This document shows positions 1 to 8,600 of a stretch of 64,000 nt of DNA, one piece after another. The DNA is from an uncultured Marinobacter sp. (GTDB lineage Bacteria; Pseudomonadota; Gammaproteobacteria; Pseudomonadales; Oleiphilaceae). The stretch's first letter is position 1, and every line of letters begins with the position of its first letter. Both the position numbers and the translations under genes were made by a program. The notes beneath the pieces are model-generated. The model made no database searches and was not told where the DNA came from. It was given only the letters and a program-made list of their open reading frames with translations. The DNA lies in NCBI RefSeq assembly GCF_946886895.1, contig NZ_CAMPJO010000002.1:350416-414415 (forward strand). Direction: 5' to 3'.

Positions 1-26
1 TAATAGACCAGGGCGACGTATTTCAT
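1..26 (-). CDS. YCII/DGPF-family protein, N-terminal fragment cut by window edge
   Basis: Only the first eight codons lie inside the window and read MKYVALVY. This matches the usual opening of the YCII-related (DGPF) family and resembles MKYMLM and MKYLLLAY at the starts of two other YCII genes in this window. A strong ribosome binding site (GGAGG, seven bases before the ATG) supports a real start. Most of the gene lies to the left of the window, so the function is a family guess from the start alone. Confidence 0.5.
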
Positions 27-153
27 AGGAGTTCCTCCGTTGGTGGTCTTTCATAGTAAGTCGCATGACCCCGGGTGAAATCGACAACGGGAGAGAAAAT
101 AGTTCAGGTGAGAGCTCAGCGCCCGGGCTTTGGTGAGTCAGCCGGATGGAGTG

Positions 154-1041
154 CTAGCTATTTTCGTCGGTTTCATCATCAGAGCGCTGGGGCTTTTTGC
201 TGGAGAAATCCGCGCTGGCAAAGACTTCCGACAGGATGGCCTGCTCAATGTAACTGCGCTGTCCGGATTTGGCGGGCAACCGGACGGTGAGATGGATTTC
301 ATTGGCTACCGGGGCCTGGATGGTCACCCGGGGATCCACGGAAGGCACTTCCAGGCCCCGGGAAACGCCCACCTTGTTCATGTATTTGCGTACCGATTCC
401 AGATACGGCTGGCAATGGCGATTGGCGGCCGCCAGCAGAGCCGTCTGGGCGGCGTGCCAGTCGTCCTCCCGTTTGAAGGGCACGGTGAAGACGTGGAAGT
501 CCCAATGGTCGGTGAAGCTCTCGTTGATGACGGGCTCCGCCACGAACAGGGCGTTGGGTATCACGATCATCCGCCCGGTGCGCTGATGGCCGGTTTTACC
601 CGGGCCGACTTCCAGAATGGTGGTGGCGAGCAGGGTCTGGTCGATGACATCGCCCCGGAAATCCTTCACCTGTATGCGATCCCCGAGGTTGAACGAGCCG
701 GCGCCGCTTTTCAGGATGGCGCCGGAGACACACAGGATCAGTTCCTTGGTGGCGACCACAAAGGCCACGGCGATGGCGACGATGGACAGTGCCAGAGAAC
801 GGATCTGGTCGCCCCAGATCAGCGCCATCCCCAGTATCCCCAGTAGCAGAAAGCCGTTGCGGAAGTTCACCAGCAACCGGCCCCGCAATTCCGATGATGC
901 CACGTTCTTCCGGATAAAGCGGGCGGTCAGAGTCCTAAGGATGATGATGGCGAGTACCAGCAGCACAGTGCTGATGACCAGCCTCCAGATGGAATCCGGC
1001 AATGAAAAATTCTCAGGCACCCAGGCCAGACTCTCCAGCAT
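154..1041 (-). CDS. MscS-family small-conductance mechanosensitive channel
   Basis: A 295-residue inner-membrane protein of the MscS family, whose members release solutes when membrane tension rises. The N-terminal third is hydrophobic, with helices around residues 18-40, 63-80 and 86-112. It is followed by the soluble beta-domain with the typical NLGDRIQVKDFRGDV stretch at about 141-155, and by an alpha/beta C-terminal domain with a charged Ser/Asp/Glu tail. Length fits the short MscS class. It could also gate other small solutes, as the family is broad. It is monocistronic by spacing, with the DODA-type dioxygenase gene ending 38 bases away on the same strand. Confidence 0.85.
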   Translation of the reverse strand: MLESLAWVPENFSLPDSIWRLVISTVLLVLAIIILRTLTARFIRKNVASSELRGRLLVNFRNGFLLLGILGMALIWGDQIRSLALSIVAIAVAFVVATKELILCVSGAILKSGAGSFNLGDRIQVKDFRGDVIDQTLLATTILEVGPGKTGHQRTGRMIVIPNALFVAEPVINESFTDHWDFHVFTVPFKREDDWHAAQTALLAAANRHCQPYLESVRKYMNKVGVSRGLEVPSVDPRVTIQAPVANEIHLTVRLPAKSGQRSYIEQAILSEVFASADFSSKKPQRSDDETDENS

Positions 1042-1079
1042 GCGTCAATCCCGTAACGTGTCAGTTTAATGACCCATTG

Positions 1080-1865
1080 TCAGGGGAAAGCGGAGAAAAC
1101 AAAAGAGTCCATCGACAGCACGCCGTGTTCAATGCCGCCTTCAATAACCGAGGCACCGGCTTCGGCACCGCTCGCCCCCGCAGCCACCAGCAGGGGCAGG
1201 AAATGCTCCGTGGTGGGGTGGGCGCGCTGGGCATGAGGCGCCAGGGTCAGGGCATTGATCAGACGTTGATGGTCTCCCGCCAGAACGGCCTCCCGAATCC
1301 ATTGGCTGAACTCCCGGGCGTAGTCGGCCCCGTTTTTGTCTCCCCAGCGGACTTCGTACAGGTTGTGGGTCAGGCTGCCTGAGCCGACAATCAATACCCC
1401 TTCGTCTTTCAGCGGCGCCAACGCCTGGCCCAGCTTCCAGGCAGACTGGCTGTCCAGGTCCGTGGGCAGGGAGACCTGGAATACCGGTACGGAAGCATCC
1501 GGATACAGGTGCCGCAGGGGCACCCAGGCCCCATGATCCAGGCCACGACTGGCGTCCGCCACCGGTTGCCAGCCAGACTTCTCCAATAGAGACAGGGCTT
1601 GCCTGGCGAAGGCCGGGTGGCCCGGAGCCGGGTACCTCAATTGATACAGCGCCGGTTCAAAGCCGCCGAAATCGTGGATGGTGGCCGGTGTTTCCGCCAG
1701 GCCCACCCGAACCCCGGGCGTTATCCAGTGGGGGGACACCACCAGTACAGCCGTTGGCCGGGGCAGAGCCTGCCCCAGCCCGGTGAGAGCCGGGCCTGCG
1801 AGGCCCGGCTCCAGTGCAAAGGTGGGGGCGCCGTGGGAGACAAACAGGCTGGGTAATGTCTTCAT
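1080..1865 (-). CDS. DODA-type (LigB-like) extradiol dioxygenase family protein
   Basis: A 261-residue protein of the class III extradiol dioxygenase family (4,5-DOPA dioxygenase / YgiD type), which uses non-haem metal to open catechol rings. Family landmarks are the opening SHGAPTFALEPG, the SPHWITPG segment near residue 46, HDFGGFEPALYQLRYPAPG near 64-82, LDHGAWVPLRHLYP near 109-122 and GSGSLTHNL near 161-169; these carry the metal-binding and catalytic histidines. Length is typical. DoxX follows upstream on the same strand, a common pairing in proteobacteria, so the two may be cotranscribed. The natural substrate cannot be told from sequence. Confidence 0.85.
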   Translation of the reverse strand: MKTLPSLFVSHGAPTFALEPGLAGPALTGLGQALPRPTAVLVVSPHWITPGVRVGLAETPATIHDFGGFEPALYQLRYPAPGHPAFARQALSLLEKSGWQPVADASRGLDHGAWVPLRHLYPDASVPVFQVSLPTDLDSQSAWKLGQALAPLKDEGVLIVGSGSLTHNLYEVRWGDKNGADYAREFSQWIREAVLAGDHQRLINALTLAPHAQRAHPTTEHFLPLLVAAGASGAEAGASVIEGGIEHGVLSMDSFVFSAFP

Positions 1866-1900
1866 GTCACACTCCTTTTGGCGCAGGACGTTGCCCGGTC

Positions 1901-2341
1901 TTACTGTTTGGCCAGCAGGGCGTCTACGGAGGCCCGTCCAGCACCGCTGAAGAGCAGTGACACGGACACGGCCAGCAAGGCAAGGCCGAATTCGTAGCCA
2001 TTGTTACTCATGAACAGGCCATTGCCGATGTGAACGCTGAAGATGGCGACCAGCATGGCCACGGCCAGCACGGCACTGGCGGGCCGAACCAGCAGGCCGA
2101 TAATCAGTGCCAGGCCGCCGAAGAATTCCGCGCCACCGGCCAGCAGGGCCATCAGGTAACCCGGGCTCAGGCCGATGGAATCCATCCATTGGCCAGTGCC
2201 TTCCAGGCCGTAACCACCAAACCAGCCAAACAGTTTCTGGGCGCCATGGGCCATGAAGATAATACCTACGGGGATGCGCAGGGCGAGCGCGCTCCAGCCA
2301 GCGTTGGAGTTGAGCAGTTTGTTGAAGAATGCATTGTTCAT
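1901..2341 (-). CDS. DoxX family membrane protein
   Basis: A 146-residue integral membrane protein with about four helices. The DoxX signature is clear: ALRIPVGIIFMAHGAQKLFGW near the start, then GLSPGYLMALLAGGAEFFGG and LLVRPASAVLAVAML. DoxX-like proteins associate with redox or detoxification systems, but most have no defined role. The chosen ATG (MNNAFFNK) follows AAGGAA; an upstream ATG would add 14 residues with no better site. It is divergent from the LysR gene and lies upstream of the dioxygenase on the same strand. LysR control of the doxX-dioxygenase pair is therefore likely but inferred. Confidence 0.85.
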   Translation of the reverse strand: MNNAFFNKLLNSNAGWSALALRIPVGIIFMAHGAQKLFGWFGGYGLEGTGQWMDSIGLSPGYLMALLAGGAEFFGGLALIIGLLVRPASAVLAVAMLVAIFSVHIGNGLFMSNNGYEFGLALLAVSVSLLFSGAGRASVDALLAKQ

Positions 2342-2464
2342 GATCGGGTTTCCTTGTTTGGGTGTGAAGATGCGTTTCAGCATGGTGATACTTTACGGAT
2401 ATCAATTTTTGAGATAAACATGTAAATATTGAATTTACTGTTTCATAAACTGGAACAAACGGCC

Positions 2465-3355
2465 ATGGACCGATTACTGGAAATGCAGACTTTCTGCGCC
2501 GTCGTGGAGGCCGGCAGCTTTGTCTCTGCCTCAGAGGGCATGGGAGTGTCCAAGGCTGCGGTGTCTCGCTACATCAACGAACTGGAGTCGCGGCTCGGGG
2601 TGCGGCTGCTGTACCGCACCACCCGGCGGCTGTCCCTGACGGCGGAAGGCGAGGTGTTCTATGTTCGCTGCCGGGAGCTGCTGGCGGGCGTGGAAGAGGC
2701 GGAAGCAGAACTGACCTCACGCAGCAGCGTGGCCAAGGGGGTACTGCGTATCAACGCCCCGGTGAGTTTTGGCATTCACCATCTGGCGCCGCTGTGGGGA
2801 GAGTTCCACGCCCGATATCCGGATGTGGAGCTGAACATCGATTTGTCTGACCGCATGGTGGACATCGTTGAGGAAGGTTTCGACCTGGCCATTCGAATCG
2901 CCACCCTGAGAAACTCCACCCTGGTGAGCCGACGCATCACCGCCACCCGGCTCATGGTGTGCGCATCTCCGGAGTATCTCCGGGCCAACGGCACGCCATC
3001 GCAACCCGAGGACTTGATTCATCACACGGTCATCGCCTACAGCAACCTGGCCACCGGCAACGAATGGCACTTTGAGGGGCCGAACGGCCGGATTAGCATA
3101 CGGGTACGCCCCTGGATGCACGCCAACAACGGCGAAACCTGCTGCGCAGCCGCCGTGGCCCACCAAGGGATAATCCACCAGCCGAGCTTCCTGGTGCAGG
3201 ATGACCTGGCCGCTGGCCGGCTGGTGGAACTGATGCCGGATTACCGATCCGCGGAACTGGGCGTGTACGCCGTCTATCCCACCCGCAAGTTTGTGACGCC
3301 CAAAGTGAGGGCGCTGGTGGATTTTCTGGTGTCGGCGTTTCCGGCGGTTGTGTAG
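2465..3355 (+). CDS. LysR-family transcriptional regulator
   Basis: A 296-residue LysR regulator. The N-terminal winged helix-turn-helix spans about residues 1-60 (METFCAVVEAGSF-type opening, then GVSKAAVSRYINELESRLGVRLLYRTTR), followed by a periplasmic-binding-like effector domain from about 90. The start chosen is the ATG giving MDRLLEMQTF, the usual LysR beginning; an upstream ATG would add 12 residues. It is divergent from doxX and the DODA-type dioxygenase, the classical LysR arrangement, so it probably regulates that pair in response to an unknown aromatic or oxidative signal. Confidence 0.9.
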   Translation: MDRLLEMQTFCAVVEAGSFVSASEGMGVSKAAVSRYINELESRLGVRLLYRTTRRLSLTAEGEVFYVRCRELLAGVEEAEAELTSRSSVAKGVLRINAPVSFGIHHLAPLWGEFHARYPDVELNIDLSDRMVDIVEEGFDLAIRIATLRNSTLVSRRITATRLMVCASPEYLRANGTPSQPEDLIHHTVIAYSNLATGNEWHFEGPNGRISIRVRPWMHANNGETCCAAAVAHQGIIHQPSFLVQDDLAAGRLVELMPDYRSAELGVYAVYPTRKFVTPKVRALVDFLVSAFPAVV

Positions 3356-3383
3356 GCGAGGGTTACTCCCGCCGCCGTTGTGG

Positions 3384-4001
3384 TTACGCCAGGATCACCA
3401 GGTGATTGGGCAGTTCATTGCGCTCGTGAGTGGCCGGAATGTGCTCTTTGAGGAGCTTTCCGCAGGCAGTAATGCAGTCAACAAAGCCCTGCCGGGTCTG
3501 GCCCTGGCGCACCTTCGCGGTGAAATCCGCCACGATGCCTTCCCAGACCGAGTTATCCAGGACGTCGGCAATGCCCTGATCCACCAGGATCTCGACATAG
3601 CGTTCCGCCTCCGAAACGAAGATCAGCATGCCGGTGGCGCCTTTGGTGTGGTGCAGGTTCTGCTCCAGGAACTGCCTGCGCGCCAGGTTGGAGGCCCGCC
3701 AGTAACGCACCTGCCGGGGAATCAGGCGAGTGTTGATGCCGGGCATCCGGAATAACAGGCTGAGCAGTACGAACGTACCCCACTGCACCAGCATCAGCAT
3801 ATCGGCACCGAGCCAGCTGCCGAAGTAATTGACGATCCCCGGTACCAGCAGCGCCAGGATGCCGGCCCAGAGCAGGGGAATATAACTGTAGTTGTCGGCC
3901 TGGGCCGTGAGCACGGTGACCAGTTCGGCGTCGGTTTCCCGCTCCACGTCGCTGATGGCAGCGGTAACGGCTTCTTGATCGCTTTTGCTTAGTAAAGTCA
4001 T
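3384..4001 (-). CDS. TPM-domain membrane protein
   Basis: A 205-residue protein with an N-terminal TPM-type region (ISDVERETDAELVTVLTAQADNY at residues 13-35), two hydrophobic segments around 36-75, and a C-terminal half holding a second TPM-like portion (GATGMLIFVSEAERYVEILVDQGIAD). TPM proteins are membrane-associated and poorly understood; the family has been linked to phosphatase activity and to photosystem repair in plants. A longer reading frame exists upstream, but it overlaps the glycine-rich end of the neighbour, so the ATG preceded by an AGAGA sequence is preferred. It forms an apparent operon with the YgcG-like and LemA genes. Confidence 0.75.
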   Translation of the reverse strand: MTLLSKSDQEAVTAAISDVERETDAELVTVLTAQADNYSYIPLLWAGILALLVPGIVNYFGSWLGADMLMLVQWGTFVLLSLLFRMPGINTRLIPRQVRYWRASNLARRQFLEQNLHHTKGATGMLIFVSEAERYVEILVDQGIADVLDNSVWEGIVADFTAKVRQGQTRQGFVDCITACGKLLKEHIPATHERNELPNHLVILA

Positions 4002-4059
4002 GATTCGTTGAATCTCTTTGTCAGGTGATGGGGCAGCGTACTGGGATATCGGTGCGGAA

Positions 4060-4818
4060 CTACCAGCCACCGGAGGCACCGCCCCCGCCGAAGCCGCCGC
4101 CACCGCCGCCAAAACCACCGCCGCCGAAGCCGCCGCCACGGCCGCCCATGGCGCCGCCCAGTAAAGCCGCACCCAACAGCGCAGCGCCACCGCGTCCGCC
4201 ACGGCCACCGCGGCTGCCGATGAAGAACACCATTGCCATCATGATGATGAAGAACAGCGCCACCAGACCGGCCTGGGGTTTTTCCTGGACTGCCTGGGAC
4301 TGCAGGCCCTGGGGAATCGCCATGGGCTCACCGCCGAGAACCTGGATCATGGCGGCGGCACCATTAACAATACCGGCCTGAAAATTTCCCTGACGGAAAG
4401 CCGGAGTCATCAGGCGATTGATGATGACAGAGGATTCAGCATCGGTGAGCCGGCCTTCAAGGCCGTAGCCCACCTCAATGCGCACTTTGCGCTCTTCCTT
4501 TGCCACGATCAGCAGAGCGCCGTTGTCCTTGCCCTTCTGGCCGATTCCCCAGTGCCTCCCCAACTGATAGCCATAATCCTCAATCGGAAAGCCTTGCAGG
4601 TCCGGTAGCGTAACCACCACAACCTGTTCTGTGCTGGCCTGCTCGTGGGCCTGAAGCATCTGGCTCAGGCGCGCCTCCACATCCGGGGAGAGCATCTCCG
4701 CCCGGTCGACCACCCGGCCCGTCAGCTCGGGGAATTCCGGCGTTGACTGGGCCCACCCGGCGGCCGGGAGCCACAGCAGTAACGCCAACATCATACTTTT
4801 GCGGGACAGGACAGCCAT
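4060..4818 (-). CDS. YgcG-family TPM protein with signal peptide and Gly-rich tail
   Basis: A 252-residue exported membrane protein. Residues 1-23 form a signal peptide ending AAGWAQ. Residues 30-160 form the TPM domain (GRVVDRAEMLSPDVEARLSQML, VVTLPDLQGFPIEDYGYQLG, GYGLEGRLTDAESSVIINR). A transmembrane helix follows near 180-200, then a tail made almost entirely of glycine runs with Phe, ending GGASGGW. That architecture is the standard YgcG form. The stop codon of lemA overlaps its start by one base (TGATG), so the two are translationally coupled. The function of LemA-YgcG pairs is not established; they have been linked to cell-envelope stress. Confidence 0.85.
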   Translation of the reverse strand: MAVLSRKSMMLALLLWLPAAGWAQSTPEFPELTGRVVDRAEMLSPDVEARLSQMLQAHEQASTEQVVVVTLPDLQGFPIEDYGYQLGRHWGIGQKGKDNGALLIVAKEERKVRIEVGYGLEGRLTDAESSVIINRLMTPAFRQGNFQAGIVNGAAAMIQVLGGEPMAIPQGLQSQAVQEKPQAGLVALFFIIMMAMVFFIGSRGGRGGRGGAALLGAALLGGAMGGRGGGFGGGGFGGGGGGFGGGGASGGW

Positions 4819-5435
4819 CAGAATTCCACCGCAGGCGCTTCGTCTGCATTGTCCGTGGTGGCTTCAAAATTGGCGCGGGGCTCCAGATCGCTATACAGGA
4901 GGCTGTGCCAGATTTTCCCCGGGAAGGTGCGCAGTTCGGTGTTGTAGCGCGCCACCGCCTGAATGAAATCCCGGCGCGCGACGGCAATACGGTTCTCTGT
5001 GCCCTCGAGTTGTGCTTGCAAGGCCAGGAAGTTCTGGTTCGATTTCAGGTCCGGATAACGTTCGGACACTGCCATCAGCCGGCTCAAGGCACTGCTGATC
5101 TCACCCTGGACCTGCTGGAACTGCTTCAGCTTCTGGGGATTGTTGAGAATGCTTTCGTCCACCTGAATGGAGGTGGCTTTGGAACGAGCCTCAATCACTG
5201 CGGTCAGGGTTTCCTGCTCCTGGGCCGCGAAACCCTTGACGGTTTCCACCAGGTTGGGAATCAGGTCGGCGCGGCGCTGGTACTGGTTTTCCACCTGGGC
5301 CCAGGCAGCGGTGACTTTCTCATCGTAGGTGGGGATGTTATTGATCCCGCAGCCGCTGAGTAACAGAACCAGTGCCATCAGCGACGTTAACTGCCAGGCA
5401 GTCCGCCGTTGAAATGGTTTGTGAAGGATTCCCAT
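4818..5435 (-). CDS. LemA family lipoprotein
   Basis: A 205-residue LemA protein with a hydrophobic leader and a lipobox LLSGC near residue 29, so likely a lipoprotein. The family core is unmistakable: YDEKVTAAWAQVENQYQRR, then ADLIPNLVETVKGFAAQE, and LTAVIEARSKAT. The rest is a helical bundle. The start giving MGILHKPFQ is preferred; another ATG nine codons upstream is possible. It is the first gene of a three-gene operon with two TPM proteins. Confidence 0.9.
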   Translation of the reverse strand: MGILHKPFQRRTAWQLTSLMALVLLLSGCGINNIPTYDEKVTAAWAQVENQYQRRADLIPNLVETVKGFAAQEQETLTAVIEARSKATSIQVDESILNNPQKLKQFQQVQGEISSALSRLMAVSERYPDLKSNQNFLALQAQLEGTENRIAVARRDFIQAVARYNTELRTFPGKIWHSLLYSDLEPRANFEATTDNADEAPAVEF

Positions 5436-5670
5436 AGTGTTCTGCCCTAGTGGTGGTTGCATGAAAAGAGAGCGATGCCGAGCCTGCCAGTGGCGACACC
5501 GGATTACCCTCTAGTTGGGGACGGCGCTACTGTTTTCAAGGTGGCCTGCCGTTCTGTGGGGAGGTTAACGGCTGCTATGGCGAGAGATGCTTTTTTATAT
5601 CCGCTCGCAATAAAAGCCCGACGAAGACGATTACACTTATCTGTAAGCCTATAAGCGCGGGAGAGCAAGA

Positions 5671-6372
5671 ATGTCATCAACGATCATGGCGGACTATCTG
5701 GAGATGGTGCTTCGGCTGCTGGCCGCCCTGGTAGCCGGAGCATTGATCGGTTACGAACGCACCTACCATGGCCGCCCGGCCGGATTTCGCACCCACGCTC
5801 TGGTGTGTACGACGTCCAGCCTGCTGATGCTGGTAGCCGTGTACGAGGGGCACTGGATGCAATCCGCGGCAGGCATGATCCAGTTCGATCCCACCCGGAT
5901 GGCCCAGGGCATCATGACCGGCATCGGCTTCCTGGGTGCCGGGGTCATCATGAAGGATGGGCTCTCTGTGCGGGGGCTCACCACCGCCGCATCCATCTGG
6001 ATCACAGCCGCCATCGGCATCCTGGCGGGCGTTGGTTTCTACTTTCCACTGGCTATGTCCGTGGTGCTGGCCGTTTTGGTGCTTGCGCTATTTCGTTGGG
6101 TGGAAGCGCTGGTGCCCAGCCAGATCCACTACCGCTTCGACATTCGGTTTGAGCGTGGCTCGGAAATGTCTGAGGCCGATCTGCGAACGCTGTTGAGTGA
6201 GCATGGCTTTGGTGTGGCAGATATGAGCTACCGGCTGGATCAGGACGGGCGGGTTCTGCGCCACACCATGAGTATTCGCACAACCGCCCGGACCGGCGCC
6301 CGGGTGCTGGCCAGTCAGTTGGTGGCGCTGGACTCGGTGCTGGAATTTCGCATCACGCCAACGGGGAGCTGA
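5671..6372 (+). CDS. MgtC/SapB family inner-membrane protein
   Basis: A 233-residue protein with an N-terminal membrane domain of four to five helices (residues about 8-145) and a C-terminal soluble ACT-like domain (150-233). MgtC landmarks are LAALVAGALIGYERTYHGRPAGFRTHALVC, IMTGIGFLGAGVIMK and RGLTTAASIWITAAIGILAG. Some MgtC proteins promote survival in low magnesium and inhibit the F-type ATP synthase; many environmental homologues have no known role. GGGAGAG lies before the ATG. It stands alone, 235 bases from lemA. Confidence 0.88.
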   Translation: MSSTIMADYLEMVLRLLAALVAGALIGYERTYHGRPAGFRTHALVCTTSSLLMLVAVYEGHWMQSAAGMIQFDPTRMAQGIMTGIGFLGAGVIMKDGLSVRGLTTAASIWITAAIGILAGVGFYFPLAMSVVLAVLVLALFRWVEALVPSQIHYRFDIRFERGSEMSEADLRTLLSEHGFGVADMSYRLDQDGRVLRHTMSIRTTARTGARVLASQLVALDSVLEFRITPTGS

Positions 6373-6381
6373 TGTGCTGAA

Positions 6382-6591
6382 TTAACCGTTGCGCTTCTGA
6401 TCCGCTCCCCGCCGGTTGTCTCTGGCGGTAAACCCCCAGCCGACGGCCGTAAGAAGAATCAACCCGGTAATGATTGGTGAAACCTCTCCAAAGCTGACCA
6501 CGGCACCAATAACGGACGCCACGGCAGCAACAGCGGACAGTTTCCATGAGTAGCCGCTGGTTCCGGTCTGCTTTTGGGGTACGTCGTTCAT
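6382..6591 (-). CDS. Small two-helix membrane protein, unknown
   Basis: A 69-residue hypothetical protein. After a short polar start (MNDVPQKQTGTSGYSW) come two hydrophobic segments, roughly residues 18-33 and 37-52, then a basic tail (ARDNRRGADQKRNG). The ATG is preceded by GAGGATG at good spacing; a longer frame starting 16 codons earlier lacks a better site. It converges on the mgtC-like gene. I do not recognise the family. Confidence 0.5.
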   Translation of the reverse strand: MNDVPQKQTGTSGYSWKLSAVAAVASVIGAVVSFGEVSPIITGLILLTAVGWGFTARDNRRGADQKRNG

Positions 6592-6930
6592 AAAATCATC
6601 CTCATAAGCCAGCGCCAACAATAACAGTAATTGCCGCATTTTCCTCGCATCGCGGTGGGGTTGTGTCAGAGCATGGTTCTCACGCGCTCACAGGCTTCGT
6701 CCGTGGCATCTGTACCGGCCTGCAAGCAGCGTACGATTATCAACTGCGGAATGAGGCCGGCGAGCCGTTCACGCCGGTCACCGGTAAAACTGAAAATTAC
6801 TAGGGTACCCGTGCCACATCAAACGGCTGCAAGGCCGGCCCGGTTGCAGCGTCTGCGTTTTGGCGCCTCATAACTTCAACTCCCTGTTGTGTCCGGGTTT
6901 ATCGTAACAACCAACAGGGGAGGCGCACCA
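6592..6930. other. Gene-poor stretch with a short coding-like relic
   Basis: No full gene is visible here. On the minus strand, 6666-6818 is an open frame without an ATG, GTG or TTG start that reads IFSFTGDRRERLAGL and then IPQLIIVRCLQAGTDA before ending RVRTML. It has protein-like composition and may be the end of a decayed gene, next to another relic. I do not recognise it. Nothing else is supported in this stretch. Confidence 0.25.
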
Positions 6931-7095
6931 TCATCCGCGGCGCGCAGCTTCAATGGCCGCTATGTCGATCTTTCCCATCTGCATCATGGCCTCGAACGCG
7001 CGCTTGGCGGCAGCGCGGTCTGGGTCGGCGATGGCTTCCGTCAACGCGATGGGCGTGATCTGCCAGGAGAGTCCCCATTTGCACGTCACTGGCAT
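6931..7095 (-). pseudogene. C-terminal relic of a PhnB-like VOC-family gene
   Basis: A 54-codon open frame reads KWGLSWQITPIALTEAIADP, then a helix ending FEAMMQMGKIDIAAIEAARRG. PhnB-like/3-demethylubiquinone methyltransferase-domain VOC proteins end in this way: a WLKDKFGLSWQI-type strand, a conserved Asp-Pro, and a helix rich in Met and Lys. The rest of the roughly 140-residue domain is missing. The frame overlaps the end of the YCII-VOC gene upstream by a few bases, so it is a leftover tail fused behind another gene, not a free-standing gene. Confidence 0.6.
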
Positions 7096-7907
7096 TGCTC
7101 AAGCTCACTGCTGATCATCCATTGAACGCCAAAACGATCCGTGACCATCCCGAAACGGTGAGCCCAGAACGTCTGCTCAAACGGCATGATGATCGTTCCC
7201 CCTTCCGACAGCTCATCGAAAACCCGAGCCGCCTGCTCTGTATTGTTGTAATCAAGGTGAACCTGGGTACCCTGGGGCGGCTGATAGCAGTCACCTGCCA
7301 TGTCCGCCCCCATCAACCGACGCCCCCTGAGATTAAGGGAAGAATGTACGATCTGGTCGTGCATCACCGGGGGGACATCAGCCGCCGCTGGCGTTTCTCC
7401 ATAGGTGATCATGGCTTCCAGGTGGCCGGAGGTGACCTTCGCATAGAACTCCATCGCTTCCCGGCAGTTGCCGCCAAAGGCCACATGTACATTCATTTCC
7501 CGGGGTAGCCGCTCCCGGGAACGGTGCTTTTCAAGGGCAGGGCTGGGGTCGAAATCTTCCAGAGTGAAGTAACGGCGCAGCTCCAGGGTGACATTGCCGC
7601 CGGCGTCCTCTTGGGGCCACTGCTTCGCCCAGGCAATGGCGTCTTCCAGGGAGTCCACCTCCAGCACGCTGTAGCCGGCCAGCAGTTCGCTGGTCTGCTT
7701 GAAGGGCCCATTGATAACGGTGGGTTCACCGTTACGGAATTGAATGCGGCAACCTTCCCGTGTTGGCCGCAAGCCGTCGCCATCGGTAAATACTCCGGCC
7801 TGAGTCATCCGCTCATTGTAGTCGGCCATCGCCTGCAGGAGGTCTTCGGAGGGCAATACGCCGTTTTCGGTGTCGGCGTCGGCTTTGCGCATCAGCATGT
7901 ATTTCAT
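7086..7907 (-). CDS. YCII-like (DGPF) and VOC/PhnB-like two-domain fusion protein
   Basis: A 273-residue protein with two domains. Residues 1-118 are a YCII/DGPF domain (MKYMLMRK opening, VINGPFKQTSELLAGYSVLEV core). Residues 137-273 are a PhnB-like VOC fold (MNVHVAFGGNCREAMEFYAKV, then MHDQIVHSSLNLRGRRLMGAD and FGMVTDRFGVQWMIS at the end). YCII and PhnB-like genes are often neighbours, frequently beside ECF sigma factors; here they are fused. Catalytic function is not known for either. The relic of a second PhnB-type tail directly downstream suggests an ancestral YCII/VOC cluster that has been rearranged. Confidence 0.8.
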   Translation of the reverse strand: MKYMLMRKADADTENGVLPSEDLLQAMADYNERMTQAGVFTDGDGLRPTREGCRIQFRNGEPTVINGPFKQTSELLAGYSVLEVDSLEDAIAWAKQWPQEDAGGNVTLELRRYFTLEDFDPSPALEKHRSRERLPREMNVHVAFGGNCREAMEFYAKVTSGHLEAMITYGETPAAADVPPVMHDQIVHSSLNLRGRRLMGADMAGDCYQPPQGTQVHLDYNNTEQAARVFDELSEGGTIIMPFEQTFWAHRFGMVTDRFGVQWMISSELEQCQ

Positions 7908-7990
7908 AGTGTCGATCTCCAGTGACTGTTGGTTGTCTTCACTGGTAAGTCGGGCGGGGCTGATGGAGATCGACAGGGTGTGGGAAATAT

Positions 7991-8185
7991 TTAAAAAAGA
8001 GCTGAGACTCCCCCTGAGTCCCTGGTCATATTGACGTTCCTTGTCTGATATTCCGTGTCATTGATAACGCCCGCAGGCCTAGCTTGCCATCGCCGCCGAG
8101 CATCTTTTCTTCGTTCGCCCAGTTCATTGAGCAACCAGATAACCCGCAGGGCGCGGGTTGGGGGTGTTCCATATAACTTCAGCAT
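7991..8185 (-). pseudogene. Glutathione S-transferase relic (N-terminus only)
   Basis: The first 23 codons read MLKLYGTPPTRALRVIWLLN followed by ELG, the beta-alpha opening of the thioredoxin fold of bacterial glutathione S-transferases. After residue 23 the frame turns into an Arg-rich sequence unrelated to the family (GERRKDARRRWQARP) and stops at 64 residues; a normal GST has about 200. A ribosome site (GGAGG) precedes the ATG. The downstream sequence in the other frames shows no GST continuation that I can see, so the rest has been deleted. Confidence 0.6.
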
Positions 8186-8328
8186 TTCCAGCTCCTCCGG
8201 TGTAAAAGCACCGGTTGTTTGATGGGTTTCTGATCTAGTCGAACGGGAGCATGGAAAATCGACATCGCATCGAAATTGTTTCTATAGTGGGTTCAGGAAC
8301 ATAAAACCGAGGACTTGGTCACTCACCG

Positions 8329-8568
8329 ATGCCAAAAACACTTCCCCCCTATAACGATGTATCAGAGGTCATCCCGGACGTTCGCGACGGCCTGACTCGG
8401 ACGGAGCGAATCATCCTCTACGTGCTTCAGGAAACCCAGCGTGAACGGAATGGGCGTAACGTGCCCACGGTGATGTTGTACGGGCGGGTACTGGAGCATG
8501 TGAACATCAGTGAAGAAGAGCTGCACGTATACCTGGATCGTTTGGGGGTAAAGGGTGATGGGCGATGA
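8329..8568 (+). CDS. Small hypothetical protein
   Basis: A 79-residue soluble protein with no recognised family. The central part, ERIILYVLQETQRERNGRNV then VMLYGRVLEHVNISEEELHVY, is predicted helical and resembles a compact helix-turn-helix-like bundle, but no motif is decisive. It stands alone between the GST relic and the DUF1127 gene, and its codon use resembles the neighbouring chromosome, so it is probably real. Confidence 0.5.
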   Translation: MPKTLPPYNDVSEVIPDVRDGLTRTERIILYVLQETQRERNGRNVPTVMLYGRVLEHVNISEEELHVYLDRLGVKGDGR

Positions 8569-8600
8569 GTGAACAGTGTGCGCTCTCGCCCCGGGTTTCG

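Noticed and set aside
4075..4200. Apparent simple-sequence repeat of CCGCC/GGCGG units
   Set aside because: It is explained by the glycine-rich C-terminal tail of the YgcG-family protein, a normal feature of that family.
7985..8020. Possible terminator hairpin (GACTC/GAGTC) after the GST relic
   Set aside because: The stem is five base pairs and the T-run is separated from it by seven bases, so it is not convincing.
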